Assembly (NCBI RefSeq): GCF_000702825.1
Contig: NZ_JNKF01000012.1
Coordinates: forward strand, 496,001-560,000
From: Prevotella sp. P6B1
GTDB lineage: Bacteria; Bacteroidota; Bacteroidia; Bacteroidales; Bacteroidaceae
Direction: 5' to 3'
DNA length: 64,000 nucleotides
Positions 54,557 through 63,106 of this stretch are shown here, piece by piece. The stretch's first letter is position 1. Each line of letters begins with the position of its first letter. A program made the position numbers and the translations under genes. The notes under the pieces are model-generated. The model was not told the DNA's origin, searched no databases, and worked only from the letters and a program-made list of their open reading frames with translations.

Positions 54557-56134
54557 CTATTTCTTACCCTTTGGCAGGTCGCCTGTACGGGTGAGTTCAA
54601 AGTCCATAGCCGAGAACCACTTAGCACGGCAGGGTTCGCCAGTGAACGCTTTATCCGATGACATACCATAGGCAACCGAATCGCCAGCAACTACTATGCT
54701 ATCGATGGTGATGGGCTTCCATCCCATTTCGTCTTCTGAGTTTTCGTTTACGGGGATGGACTGTAGGTGTTTCTCCTTCCCCATGGCATAGATAAAGGTG
54801 CCAGGACCCTCGGCGCGTGCATAGCATGTAAGCTGGTAAATGCCTGGTTCAACCTTTTCCTTACGCTCGGCTTGGAAAACCTCCTCGCAATTATCGTTAA
54901 ACACATCCATAAAACGCGCGTTATCATACCCTTGGCCATCCATACCATAATACGTATAATGATCGCAGTTCTCAGCCTTTATCAGATTCCAGCTGCCACG
55001 ACGCAGGAAATCGGCATCATCCTCGTTCATTTTTACACCCTGATAGGTGGTAGTATAATCGATTTGGTAACGCTCCTGGTAATAGTCATAATGATAATTG
55101 GCAATGCTGATACCTAAGGGCACTGCGATGCACACGGCGATAACCCAAAGCACGATGTTTACGATACGCTGGACAACACCCATAGGACGGATTTTCCCAG
55201 TGAGTGAGAGTACCATGTGGATAATGGCATAGATGGGTATGAGCAATACCAGGAGCAGAGCGATTACAAAGATGATGAGTATCTTGGGATTGCTAACCCA
55301 TGCGCCTTCCAGCCCCATAGCTCCGAGGCTGAACGGTAGGGTACTGTTTAGTGGCAGTAACATCGCACTAACCGTGGCAATGAGCACGCCGAAGAATCCG
55401 AACGTCAAGGCAATGCACACAACGATTGAGATGATAACTGCAAAGGCGATAACCATCTTCATAAAGATGATGAACAACAGGCGTAGAAAGCCGGGGCGCT
55501 GCACGTGCTGCTTTTCGCCTTCAACTACTACATCTGCCAGATTCTGCGGCGTAACATCCTTGCCCTCCATCTGCAACAGCTGCTCGGGTGTTCTGGCCTC
55601 AGGAATCACAAGCGCCAAGACAAGATAGATAAAGATACCCACGCCATAGCAGAAGGTAAACAATATCATCAGGAATCGCCAGATAACAGGGTCGGTATTG
55701 GTATATACGGCAATACCCGACATGACACCTGCCAACATCTTATCCTTGGGGTTGCGATACAGTTTTTTTCCAGCTGTACGTGCGCGTACATCCTCATAAA
55801 TCTTCTGACCAGCCGAACGGGCCTGCTCCTCCCAGTTGGTGCCGTTGCTTTCTTGTTGCTTCTCGCCATCCTCGCCAGTCAACTCTTCGGGTTTGCCGAT
55901 ACGGGTGATGATTTCCTTCACATGTTCGATGGTGATAGCCTCGATGCCCTGCTGGCGCAGTTCATCGAAAAGTTCAGCAATACGGGCCTCGATATCGTCT
56001 ACGATTTCATCGCCGCCCTCCTGCTTACCAAACGATGAACGGAGTGAGTTGATGTACTGCTGCAAGAGTTCGTAGGCATCCTCGTCTATCTGGAACAGAC
56101 GCCCACACAGGTTGATGGTAATATTCTTTTTCAT
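54557..56134 (-). CDS. PspC domain membrane protein
   Basis: 525 residues. An N-terminal soluble part (1-110, FQIDEDAYELLQQYINSL...) is followed by a PspC domain (about 122-185; LYRNPKDKMLAGVMSGIAVYTNTDPVIWR), several more membrane helices (about 225-345), and a C-terminal extracytoplasmic beta-rich domain. PspC proteins take part in envelope-stress responses. Co-transcribed with and 20 bp after a PadR regulator, a common pairing in Bacteroidetes where PadR represses the pair. Confidence 0.87.
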   Translation of the reverse strand: MKKNITINLCGRLFQIDEDAYELLQQYINSLRSSFGKQEGGDEIVDDIEARIAELFDELRQQGIEAITIEHVKEIITRIGKPEELTGEDGEKQQESNGTNWEEQARSAGQKIYEDVRARTAGKKLYRNPKDKMLAGVMSGIAVYTNTDPVIWRFLMILFTFCYGVGIFIYLVLALVIPEARTPEQLLQMEGKDVTPQNLADVVVEGEKQHVQRPGFLRLLFIIFMKMVIAFAVIISIVVCIALTFGFFGVLIATVSAMLLPLNSTLPFSLGAMGLEGAWVSNPKILIIFVIALLLVLLIPIYAIIHMVLSLTGKIRPMGVVQRIVNIVLWVIAVCIAVPLGISIANYHYDYYQERYQIDYTTTYQGVKMNEDDADFLRRGSWNLIKAENCDHYTYYGMDGQGYDNARFMDVFNDNCEEVFQAERKEKVEPGIYQLTCYARAEGPGTFIYAMGKEKHLQSIPVNENSEDEMGWKPITIDSIVVAGDSVAYGMSSDKAFTGEPCRAKWFSAMDFELTRTGDLPKGKK

Positions 56135-56154
56135 AACTTTAATTTTTCAATTCT

Positions 56155-56508
56155 TCAATCCTTTACTTCCAATAATTTGGGGGTTACATTCTTCAGATAA
56201 TTAATGGTGTTCGAGAGTTCCATCCAGGCTGTATCAAGTCCTTCGAGAAACTTTTCGCCTTCTTTACTCAAGGCGTAATACTTTCGGGGAGGCCCCTGGG
56301 TTGACTCTTGCCACTCGTATTGCAACAGGCCGTCGTTCTTCAATCGGGTCAGCAGCGGATAAAGCGTCCCCTCTACCACCAGCAGTTCCGCATTCTTGAG
56401 CTGCTGGATGATGTCACTGGCATACGAAGGACGATGCTTAAGCAACAGCAGTACGCAGTACTCAAGCATGCCCTTACGCATCTGTGATTTAGCATTTTCT
56501 ATGTTCAT
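56155..56508 (-). CDS. PadR family transcriptional regulator
   Basis: 117 residues, the short PadR-s1 form: a winged helix (MRKGMLEYCVLLLLKHRPSYASDI, then LVVEGTLYPLLTRLKNDGLL and YYALSKEGEKFL) with one C-terminal dimerisation helix. It precedes the PspC gene and is itself preceded by a near-perfect 43-bp palindrome at its promoter, so autorepression is likely. The inducer is unknown. Confidence 0.92.
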   Translation of the reverse strand: MNIENAKSQMRKGMLEYCVLLLLKHRPSYASDIIQQLKNAELLVVEGTLYPLLTRLKNDGLLQYEWQESTQGPPRKYYALSKEGEKFLEGLDTAWMELSNTINYLKNVTPKLLEVKD

Positions 56509-56537
56509 ATCTTTGCCTAATTAAAAGATTTCTGCGG

Positions 56538-56545
56538 CAAAGATA
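56538..56545 (-). promoter_or_regulatory. -7 element of the padR-pspC promoter
   Basis: TATCTTTG followed by C on the minus strand, 29 nt before the padR ATG. The palindrome described separately begins two bases upstream of it, so a bound repressor would cover the -33 region. Confidence 0.6.
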
Positions 56546-56546
56546 A

Positions 56547-56589
56547 GCAAAAACTTAGTACCTTGTATTACAAAGTACCAAGTTTTTGC
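56547..56589. promoter_or_regulatory. 43-bp palindromic operator upstream of padR-pspC
   Basis: GCAAAAACTT at the left is mirrored by AAGTTTTTGC at the right, GTAC by GTAC, and TTGT by ACAA around the centre at 56568. Only two base pairs of the 21 mirrored pairs fail. The core TTGTATTACAA suits a dimeric winged-helix repressor, probably the adjacent PadR. It spans the -33 side of the promoter. Confidence 0.7.
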
Positions 56590-56620
56590 AAGGAATTATA
56601 ACTATTTAACAGTTAGATCA

Positions 56621-59600
56621 TTAATAAACCTCCATCTCATAGATGCGGGCTGCAGCATCCTGACCCTGTGTAGGTGCTACGACAAAAAGGCGCAGATAGC
56701 GCACAGTTGCAGGTGCGAAGTTGCGGTCAGTATAGTTATTGCGATTACCATCAAACATATCCAAGGTCTGCCACTCTTCAGTCTCGCTGTTCCGGCCCTG
56801 AAGCAGACAGGTACGTGTGATGTAAGCCGACTGCTCGCAAGCAGCACTCAACAGGCGCCAACGGCTGATGGTGGTTGGCTGACCAAAGTCGAAAGTTACG
56901 AAGTTTGGCGCAGCCTGTGCGTCGCACCACTTAGTATTAGGATTGCCATCAACCAGCAAAGCCGCACGCTCGCCTTCGTTCACTTCACCCGACATAGCGA
57001 TGATCTTAGCATCACGTAGCAGATTAACCTGAGGCTGGACCGATGAAGCCACATTCTGCTTTGTAGGCAGAATAGAAGTCATGAACAGCGGTGCAGCAGC
57101 AACAGCCTCAGCCGCATCGTTAGCCAGGGTAGCTGCAAAGACTACCACATGCTCATCGTCAGGCAGCGTAATCTCACACACACCCTTTGGAATATCCAGA
57201 CATGCACGGAACATATAGGTAAATTCATAGGGCTCGTCAGCCTCGGCCGAATGGCGATGACTACCCACCCATGCCACCTCGGCATCCTTCAAATAGCCTG
57301 TGGTCTGTCCATCGTGCCCCCACTGGCCAATAAAACCAGTATAATAAGGTACACTGACGGTCTGCTGTTTTCCATTTACAGTAAAGGCAGCCTGACGGTC
57401 GTCGCGATCAGAAGCCACCAACAGATACAGATGACGATAATCCTTACCAGCAGGCAGCTGGATAGTCTGGCCCTTACAGGTCACGCCACTGGCAGCATCC
57501 TTTTCGCCAAAGCGGAAGGGAATATCGCCCACGGTGATACCTTCGTCAGGCAGCAGTTCTGCTGCATAGCTATAGCCCCCTTCGAAATTACCAGAAGAAC
57601 GGAAGCCGTTATAGCTGAAGCAATGACGGTCGTAATCCAGCGCCAAAGGCAGTACATCTGGTTCTGACTGCTTCTGCTTGGCAAGCACCACCTTGTAGGT
57701 CTTAACACTATAAGGCTTAATGTCGACCAGTAACGAACGTCCGTCAGTCGCAGCCTGCTTCAGTGTGCGCTCTGTTCCATCGGCCTCAACAGCCTTCACA
57801 ATGTCGGCAGCAAAGGTGAGGCGTGCCTTCTGGGCACCCTGACCACCCATCTCGTAAACACGTACCACATACTCATCACTCACCTCAGCACGTTTCAAGG
57901 CACGTACCACAACACAATCATTGTCAGAAGTCACAAACGAGAACTGACGTCCCAATGAACCAGCATGACGATCGGTAAAGAATGTACGCAACGGACTGTT
58001 CAGACGGTCGGCCTGACGAACGGCATTGGCAGCATCAAGCGGACCTTCATGTCCAACGAGGCTATAGGTGAACACATGGTGTCCGAAGTCCTGACGGGCC
58101 TGATAAGTATAGCTACGACCAGGTTTGGGCGAATACAACAGCGAGAGACGCAGAGTATTGTCATTGGGTTTATCCCAGCCATAACGCGAATCGTTTAATA
58201 GTGTTACGCCATAATTGCCCATACGGTTTGTCAAGTCTGTCCATTCATGGGCATACACCTCAAAGCTGTTATCGCGGTTGTTACCACGACGCACACTACC
58301 CAGTCCGATATCGTAGGTAGCCTCCTTATTTGAGACGCTCAGCGGGAACTCTGCCTTCAGCAGGGCATTAAGCGAACGCCAATCCACCTCATTCTCGAAG
58401 TCGATACGGTCAGCAAGTGCGCCTTCATAAAGATGGATACGCTGAACGATATCCGACTCACCATATTTCTTTCTTATCACTAATGTCTGGCGCAGTGTTC
58501 CTGGCTCAACTGATATCTCAACACCTTCGTGTACGGGCAGAGGTGCCTTATCGAGCGTTGCCTTCTGAATCTCCCAGGCAGGCCATGCCTCAGAACGGCA
58601 GTCATCAAACACCACCAAACGGAGGCTCTTGCCCGAAGCCACAATCTCACGGTTGCAGTTCTTATCTATCAGCGACACCACATCACCATATGCATCAACA
58701 GTCAGCTTGTAACGCGACGATTCGATGGTACGACCTGTAGTAACAGTAGCCATTTTCTTCTTTCCCGCAGCCTTGATACCATAGACAGCCATACCTGTAG
58801 CTGGCACATCAGCATCAAACAGCAGCACACGCTGGCCATCACGCTCCACAACCTGAGAAGCCACACGACGGCCATTGGCATCAGTCACGCGATAATCGCG
58901 GTCATCAGACAGTATCACCTGAGCCACAGAACGAACAGGTGTGGTCTCATTATTATACACCACCACAGGCTGTCCTGCTACACGGGTATCCAACTGACGG
59001 GCTACTCCAGATACACTATGTGTCAGCACATCCGAGAACTTCTTGAGCGACAAGAGTTCATCGTTCCAAGAGAACTCGTAGGCACGTGGAATGCTGGTAC
59101 CCGTCAGGTCATCATGGAACTGGTGCCAGATGAAACGCTGCCATGTCTCTGTCATCGTTACTGAGGGATAGTGGGCAACACCTAACCAGTCGGCCATGAC
59201 TGCCGAACGCTCAGCAGCATCGCCTAAGTGCTCATTCTGACGGTTATACAGCTTCATAGCAGCCTGCGAGGTATAACAGCCATTTCCATGCACATCCATA
59301 GGCAGCTCGCCATCGAACACCGGCAGTTCCGGGTGCTTTTCGAATGGCAGATAATCCTTATAAAGCTGATCACTGGTAGCACTGACAATCTTGATAGGGC
59401 CATTGCCTGCTATTCCCTTTTCGACACCACGAACAGAAGCGATGGTGGGCGAGCCACCAATATCACCAGTGCCATAATAACGATAAGCCTGATTCAACGG
59501 ACTTTCACCTATCTCACGAAGCAGTTGCTGGTTGTGCGACAGGTCTTCATCACGATAGCGTTCAGCATAACCAAAACCATGGGCCATCATGATACGACTG

Positions 59601-60190
59601 CCATCGATACCCTGCCACAAGCCTATGGAATAAGGATAACGTTTGCCTCCTTCATAGAAAGGATTAGTGCGCCACACTAACTTCTGCGAAGAGAAACCAA
59701 TCAAGCCGCAATGTGCCGCTAATGTAGGTAAGGTGTAACCGAAGCCGAAGCAGTCGGGCAGGAACACGTCAGTGCTCTCAGTGTTAAACTCCTGACGATA
59801 GAAGGTCTGTCCCAGCAGGATGTTGCGCAGCCATGACTCAGGCGAACAAATGATGGTTTCATTAGCATCCCAACTACTTCCAGTAAGATGCCAACGACCA
59901 TTGGCCACATAATGTTTCAACTCTGCATACTGCAGCGGATAGTACTCCTTCATCCAGTTGTACTTGACGGCACCTTCGAAATTGAAGATGTAATGAGGAT
60001 ACTTCTTCAACAGCATCAGGTTCTGGTCGAGGGTATGCTTCACATACTCACGGATGGTAGTCTGCACATCCCAGTTCCACTGCGTATCCAGATGGGCATC
60101 GGCTACCATGTAGGCTTTTTTCTCCGGCTGAGCCATTGCACCTGATGAAAGCAATGCAGCCATAGCCATGGATAAGAATTTCCTTGTCAT
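56621..60190 (-). CDS. GH38 alpha-mannosidase with C-terminal F5/8 type C domain
   Basis: 1189 residues with a signal peptide (MAMAALLSSGAMAQ). The GH38 catalytic domain (about 25-290) has the zinc HxD site His33-x-Asp35 in ADAHLDTQWNW and the nucleophile region VFLPDCFGFG (Asp146). A mid domain and the long beta-rich GH38 C-terminal domain follow, then a discoidin (F5/8 type C) domain at about 1065-1189 (ALLVDGNPNTKWCD to YEMEVY), probably glycan-binding. Acts on alpha-mannosides. Last of the GH31-SusE/F-GH97-GH38 operon, 16 bp after GH97. Confidence 0.92.
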   Translation of the reverse strand: MTRKFLSMAMAALLSSGAMAQPEKKAYMVADAHLDTQWNWDVQTTIREYVKHTLDQNLMLLKKYPHYIFNFEGAVKYNWMKEYYPLQYAELKHYVANGRWHLTGSSWDANETIICSPESWLRNILLGQTFYRQEFNTESTDVFLPDCFGFGYTLPTLAAHCGLIGFSSQKLVWRTNPFYEGGKRYPYSIGLWQGIDGSRIMMAHGFGYAERYRDEDLSHNQQLLREIGESPLNQAYRYYGTGDIGGSPTIASVRGVEKGIAGNGPIKIVSATSDQLYKDYLPFEKHPELPVFDGELPMDVHGNGCYTSQAAMKLYNRQNEHLGDAAERSAVMADWLGVAHYPSVTMTETWQRFIWHQFHDDLTGTSIPRAYEFSWNDELLSLKKFSDVLTHSVSGVARQLDTRVAGQPVVVYNNETTPVRSVAQVILSDDRDYRVTDANGRRVASQVVERDGQRVLLFDADVPATGMAVYGIKAAGKKKMATVTTGRTIESSRYKLTVDAYGDVVSLIDKNCNREIVASGKSLRLVVFDDCRSEAWPAWEIQKATLDKAPLPVHEGVEISVEPGTLRQTLVIRKKYGESDIVQRIHLYEGALADRIDFENEVDWRSLNALLKAEFPLSVSNKEATYDIGLGSVRRGNNRDNSFEVYAHEWTDLTNRMGNYGVTLLNDSRYGWDKPNDNTLRLSLLYSPKPGRSYTYQARQDFGHHVFTYSLVGHEGPLDAANAVRQADRLNSPLRTFFTDRHAGSLGRQFSFVTSDNDCVVVRALKRAEVSDEYVVRVYEMGGQGAQKARLTFAADIVKAVEADGTERTLKQAATDGRSLLVDIKPYSVKTYKVVLAKQKQSEPDVLPLALDYDRHCFSYNGFRSSGNFEGGYSYAAELLPDEGITVGDIPFRFGEKDAASGVTCKGQTIQLPAGKDYRHLYLLVASDRDDRQAAFTVNGKQQTVSVPYYTGFIGQWGHDGQTTGYLKDAEVAWVGSHRHSAEADEPYEFTYMFRACLDIPKGVCEITLPDDEHVVVFAATLANDAAEAVAAAPLFMTSILPTKQNVASSVQPQVNLLRDAKIIAMSGEVNEGERAALLVDGNPNTKWCDAQAAPNFVTFDFGQPTTISRWRLLSAACEQSAYITRTCLLQGRNSETEEWQTLDMFDGNRNNYTDRNFAPATVRYLRLFVVAPTQGQDAAARIYEMEVY

Positions 60191-60206
60191 AAGTTTATTA
60201 AGTTAG

Positions 60207-62138
60207 TTATTGTTCTATCACACAACACCAGCCTCCGTTTCGAGCCAAACGGAGCGTTAACACATCAGTAGATGAAACCTGCTGTTGGAACCGCTGGTAA
60301 TCAACAGCAATACGGTGTGCATTGCGTCCATCACGGAAACCAGTCAGTTTTCCTTCTCCAGTCAGGAAGTCAAGACTGATAGAGAACTGTTGGGATTTTC
60401 CACCTGTCATAGCACCAACATACCACTTATTGCCTTTGCGACGGGCCACCACGTAATGGTCGCCAGCCTTGGCAGAAAGTACACGACTCTCGTCCCATGT
60501 CGTAGGAACAGAGGCAATATATCGGGTACATTCATCCTCACGCATATAACGGGTTGGGCTATCAGCCAACATCTGGAGTCCACTCTCGAAGCAGACATAC
60601 ATAGCCATCTGATTAGCGCGCGTACCTGAGCCCATGGGCAGAGAACCACTGCCATGGTTATCCTCTGGCTGGGCCGAAGCCATTGAACCAGGTGTAAAGT
60701 CCATTGCTCCCACAGCATTACGGATGAACGGTAACCAGATAGTATTATCAGGATGACACCCTGCGCCATTCTCCAAACCACGCACACCTTCGTACGAGAT
60801 AACGTTTGGATAACGTATTTCAAGTCCTGCAGGCTTAAACGAACCGTGGAAGTCAACAATCAGCTGATTTATGGCACATTCACGAGCCACACGCTCATAG
60901 AAGTTCACCATCCACTGGTCGCTATGATCCATGAAGTCGATCTTCAAACCACGAACACCCATGTCGGCATAGTACTTAATCAAATCCATGTGGTTCTCGA
61001 CAGTGAGCCAGGCCAGCCAAAGGATAACACCCACACCCCGCTGGCGCCCATAGTCAACCAACTCCTTGACATCAATCTCATCGCGAGTGGTAAACGGATC
61101 TCGGACATCCTTGTTCCAACCTTCATCCAGTAGAATATATTCAATACCATATTGGGCAGCAAAATCTATAAAATACTTGTAGGTACGATTGTTGATGCCT
61201 GTCTCGAAATCCACATTCCAGATAGTCCAGTGATTCCACCAGTCCCAGCTCACCTTGCCCGGCTTAATCCAAGAGGCATCAGCTAACTCACACTGACCAC
61301 CCAACACGCGCTCCATCTCGTTGGAAGCAACGGCGGCATCGTCGCCAATCACCAGGAATCGCCATGGAAGAGTGCGTTTACCATCGATACGAGCTATAAA
61401 AGGAGACTCTTTAGTAACATTGAATCCACGGTCGCCTATGGGCTCCCATGTTGCAGGCGCCTTGGGAAATACAGATGTCAATCCATTGTTACCCGTACTC
61501 TTGACAAACATAGCTGGATAGTCGCGCACATCACTCTCTGATAATAACAGTTTAGTACCATGCTGTGTTTCCAGCAATACCGGCAGATAGCTCATCTGAT
61601 CCTGTGCCTGATAGTCAGCTAATGCCACATGAGTATAAGGTTCCTCATACGAAGTCCAGAAACTGCGCGTCTTAGAGAGGTGTGCTATAGTTGATGCAGG
61701 GAAACGGAGCGTCATCTGTTCGCTAATAACATCCACCTTTCCTTTCTTATCAAGAACAAAGCGGTAAGCTATGCCATGATTATAGACACGGAACGCCACA
61801 CTATACTGACCAGCAAAACGGAGCGTCATCTCCTGAGCCTCATCATGGGTTACAGCATTCTTGACAGGAATGACGTTCGGCAGCTGACGGTTTATTATCT
61901 GACGTCGAACACCCTTCAGTTTCGGACGAACACCTAACCACTCCTGCTGTACCAGCAAGCACAACGGACTATTATCAATAACTTGTTCTTCGCCATAAAA
62001 CACACTCATACGCAATGTGTCGTCAGTACAGACCTCCAGACGGATATGCCCATCAGGAGAAGATATTCTTTCTGTTGAGGCCTGAATCAGAATACAGACC
62101 TGCAACAAAAAGAACCCTAAAAAGAATCTTTTTATCAT
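60207..62138 (-). CDS. GH97 alpha-glycosidase (retaining-type signature)
   Basis: 643 residues with a signal peptide (to about residue 20). N-terminal beta-sandwich, (beta/alpha)8 barrel from about residue 300 (WDWWNHWTIWNVDF, YILLDEGW) and C-terminal sandwich. GH97 contains inverting alpha-glucosidases (SusB) and retaining alpha-galactosidases. The sequence GLKIDFMDHSDQ places an Asp (401) at the end of strand 4, where the retaining members have their nucleophile, so a retaining alpha-galactosidase-like enzyme is more likely than a SusB type. 38 bp after the SusE/F-like gene. Confidence 0.9.
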   Translation of the reverse strand: MIKRFFLGFFLLQVCILIQASTERISSPDGHIRLEVCTDDTLRMSVFYGEEQVIDNSPLCLLVQQEWLGVRPKLKGVRRQIINRQLPNVIPVKNAVTHDEAQEMTLRFAGQYSVAFRVYNHGIAYRFVLDKKGKVDVISEQMTLRFPASTIAHLSKTRSFWTSYEEPYTHVALADYQAQDQMSYLPVLLETQHGTKLLLSESDVRDYPAMFVKSTGNNGLTSVFPKAPATWEPIGDRGFNVTKESPFIARIDGKRTLPWRFLVIGDDAAVASNEMERVLGGQCELADASWIKPGKVSWDWWNHWTIWNVDFETGINNRTYKYFIDFAAQYGIEYILLDEGWNKDVRDPFTTRDEIDVKELVDYGRQRGVGVILWLAWLTVENHMDLIKYYADMGVRGLKIDFMDHSDQWMVNFYERVARECAINQLIVDFHGSFKPAGLEIRYPNVISYEGVRGLENGAGCHPDNTIWLPFIRNAVGAMDFTPGSMASAQPEDNHGSGSLPMGSGTRANQMAMYVCFESGLQMLADSPTRYMREDECTRYIASVPTTWDESRVLSAKAGDHYVVARRKGNKWYVGAMTGGKSQQFSISLDFLTGEGKLTGFRDGRNAHRIAVDYQRFQQQVSSTDVLTLRLARNGGWCCVIEQ

Positions 62139-62176
62139 AGAATGTTTTTATTTATAACGTTTATTCATGTCATTTA

Positions 62177-63103
62177 TTATCTGACAATCACTTTACGGAC
62201 CTGCCCATCTGGCATACGCACCAGATTCAATCCCTTTCTTAACGAGCGATGAATCTGACCGTTCAAATCGTATATGACAGAAGGCACCGTATTGTCCAAT
62301 GCATCTACAGACTCTATTTCGGTCGAGCCATCATTAACAGAACGAGTGCCCGAAAGGAGTTCTGCATGGAAAGTTTCCTGAAACACATCGACCACAATAC
62401 GATAAACACCATGCTGAGAGACACGCCACTTGGTATCGGCCCCACCTTTTCGCATCTGCGTAGATTGCAAGATGTCCTCATCTTGCTGATAGGGATGAAA
62501 CTCGCGTGGTCCCCACGTCATCTGACCTTCCAGTTTAAAACGACCAGGTTCTATCACGTCATTATAAACACCCAGCTCTCCAGTCCAAGTGAATACATAA
62601 GGATTATCACGATCCTGTTCGAACGACAGCATGGCATCACGACTCCATTCCACATCATTAGCGCCTCCTTCAAAGGCACTACCTGCTATCAGCATCTCGT
62701 TCCAAGGGAACACCAACTCGCCCGTCAACTTACGGTTAGCAGGATCAACCAGAAAACTATACGCATCTTCCGAGAACGAGACTACCCACCCAGGCTGCGT
62801 CTCATCTTTCGTATATTGATAGGTAATACCCTTGTTAATCAGATAAGAGTCGACAAGCTGCGGCTTCAGGAACTGAGTAACTCCCTTCTCGAATGTTTCA
62901 GTGGTCATCACTTTCAGTTCACCACTCACCAACGCACCAGCAAAACGGTACTGACCATCTGGGCGTTTGGTCAACTCGATGGTCTGTCCATCAGGCACAG
63001 CACTGCCTGTGGCCCACAAACTTTCAAAGTTCTGCGCAGAAGCCACCTGCGGCAGTAATATGCTTAATAGACTGAATAGTATAACTAAATTACGCATGAT
63101 CAT
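62177..63103 (-). CDS. SusE/SusF-like glycan-binding protein with type IX-like C-terminal tail
   Basis: 308 residues, signal peptide MIMRNLVILFSLLSILLPQVASA and no lipobox. Beta-rich body (TITQ, then FAGALVSGELKV, and TWTGELGVYNDVIEPGRFKLEGQM, a Sus-type starch-binding motif seen in SusE/F). The last 35 residues (VIYDLNGQIHRSL, KGLNLVRMPDGQVRKVIVR) match the YDLNGR...KG..IVR...KV form of type IX sorting tails common in Prevotella. Probably exported by the Por system encoded upstream. Starts 3 bp after the GH31 stop. Confidence 0.75.
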   Translation of the reverse strand: MIMRNLVILFSLLSILLPQVASAQNFESLWATGSAVPDGQTIELTKRPDGQYRFAGALVSGELKVMTTETFEKGVTQFLKPQLVDSYLINKGITYQYTKDETQPGWVVSFSEDAYSFLVDPANRKLTGELVFPWNEMLIAGSAFEGGANDVEWSRDAMLSFEQDRDNPYVFTWTGELGVYNDVIEPGRFKLEGQMTWGPREFHPYQQDEDILQSTQMRKGGADTKWRVSQHGVYRIVVDVFQETFHAELLSGTRSVNDGSTEIESVDALDNTVPSVIYDLNGQIHRSLRKGLNLVRMPDGQVRKVIVR

Positions 63104-63106
63104 TCT

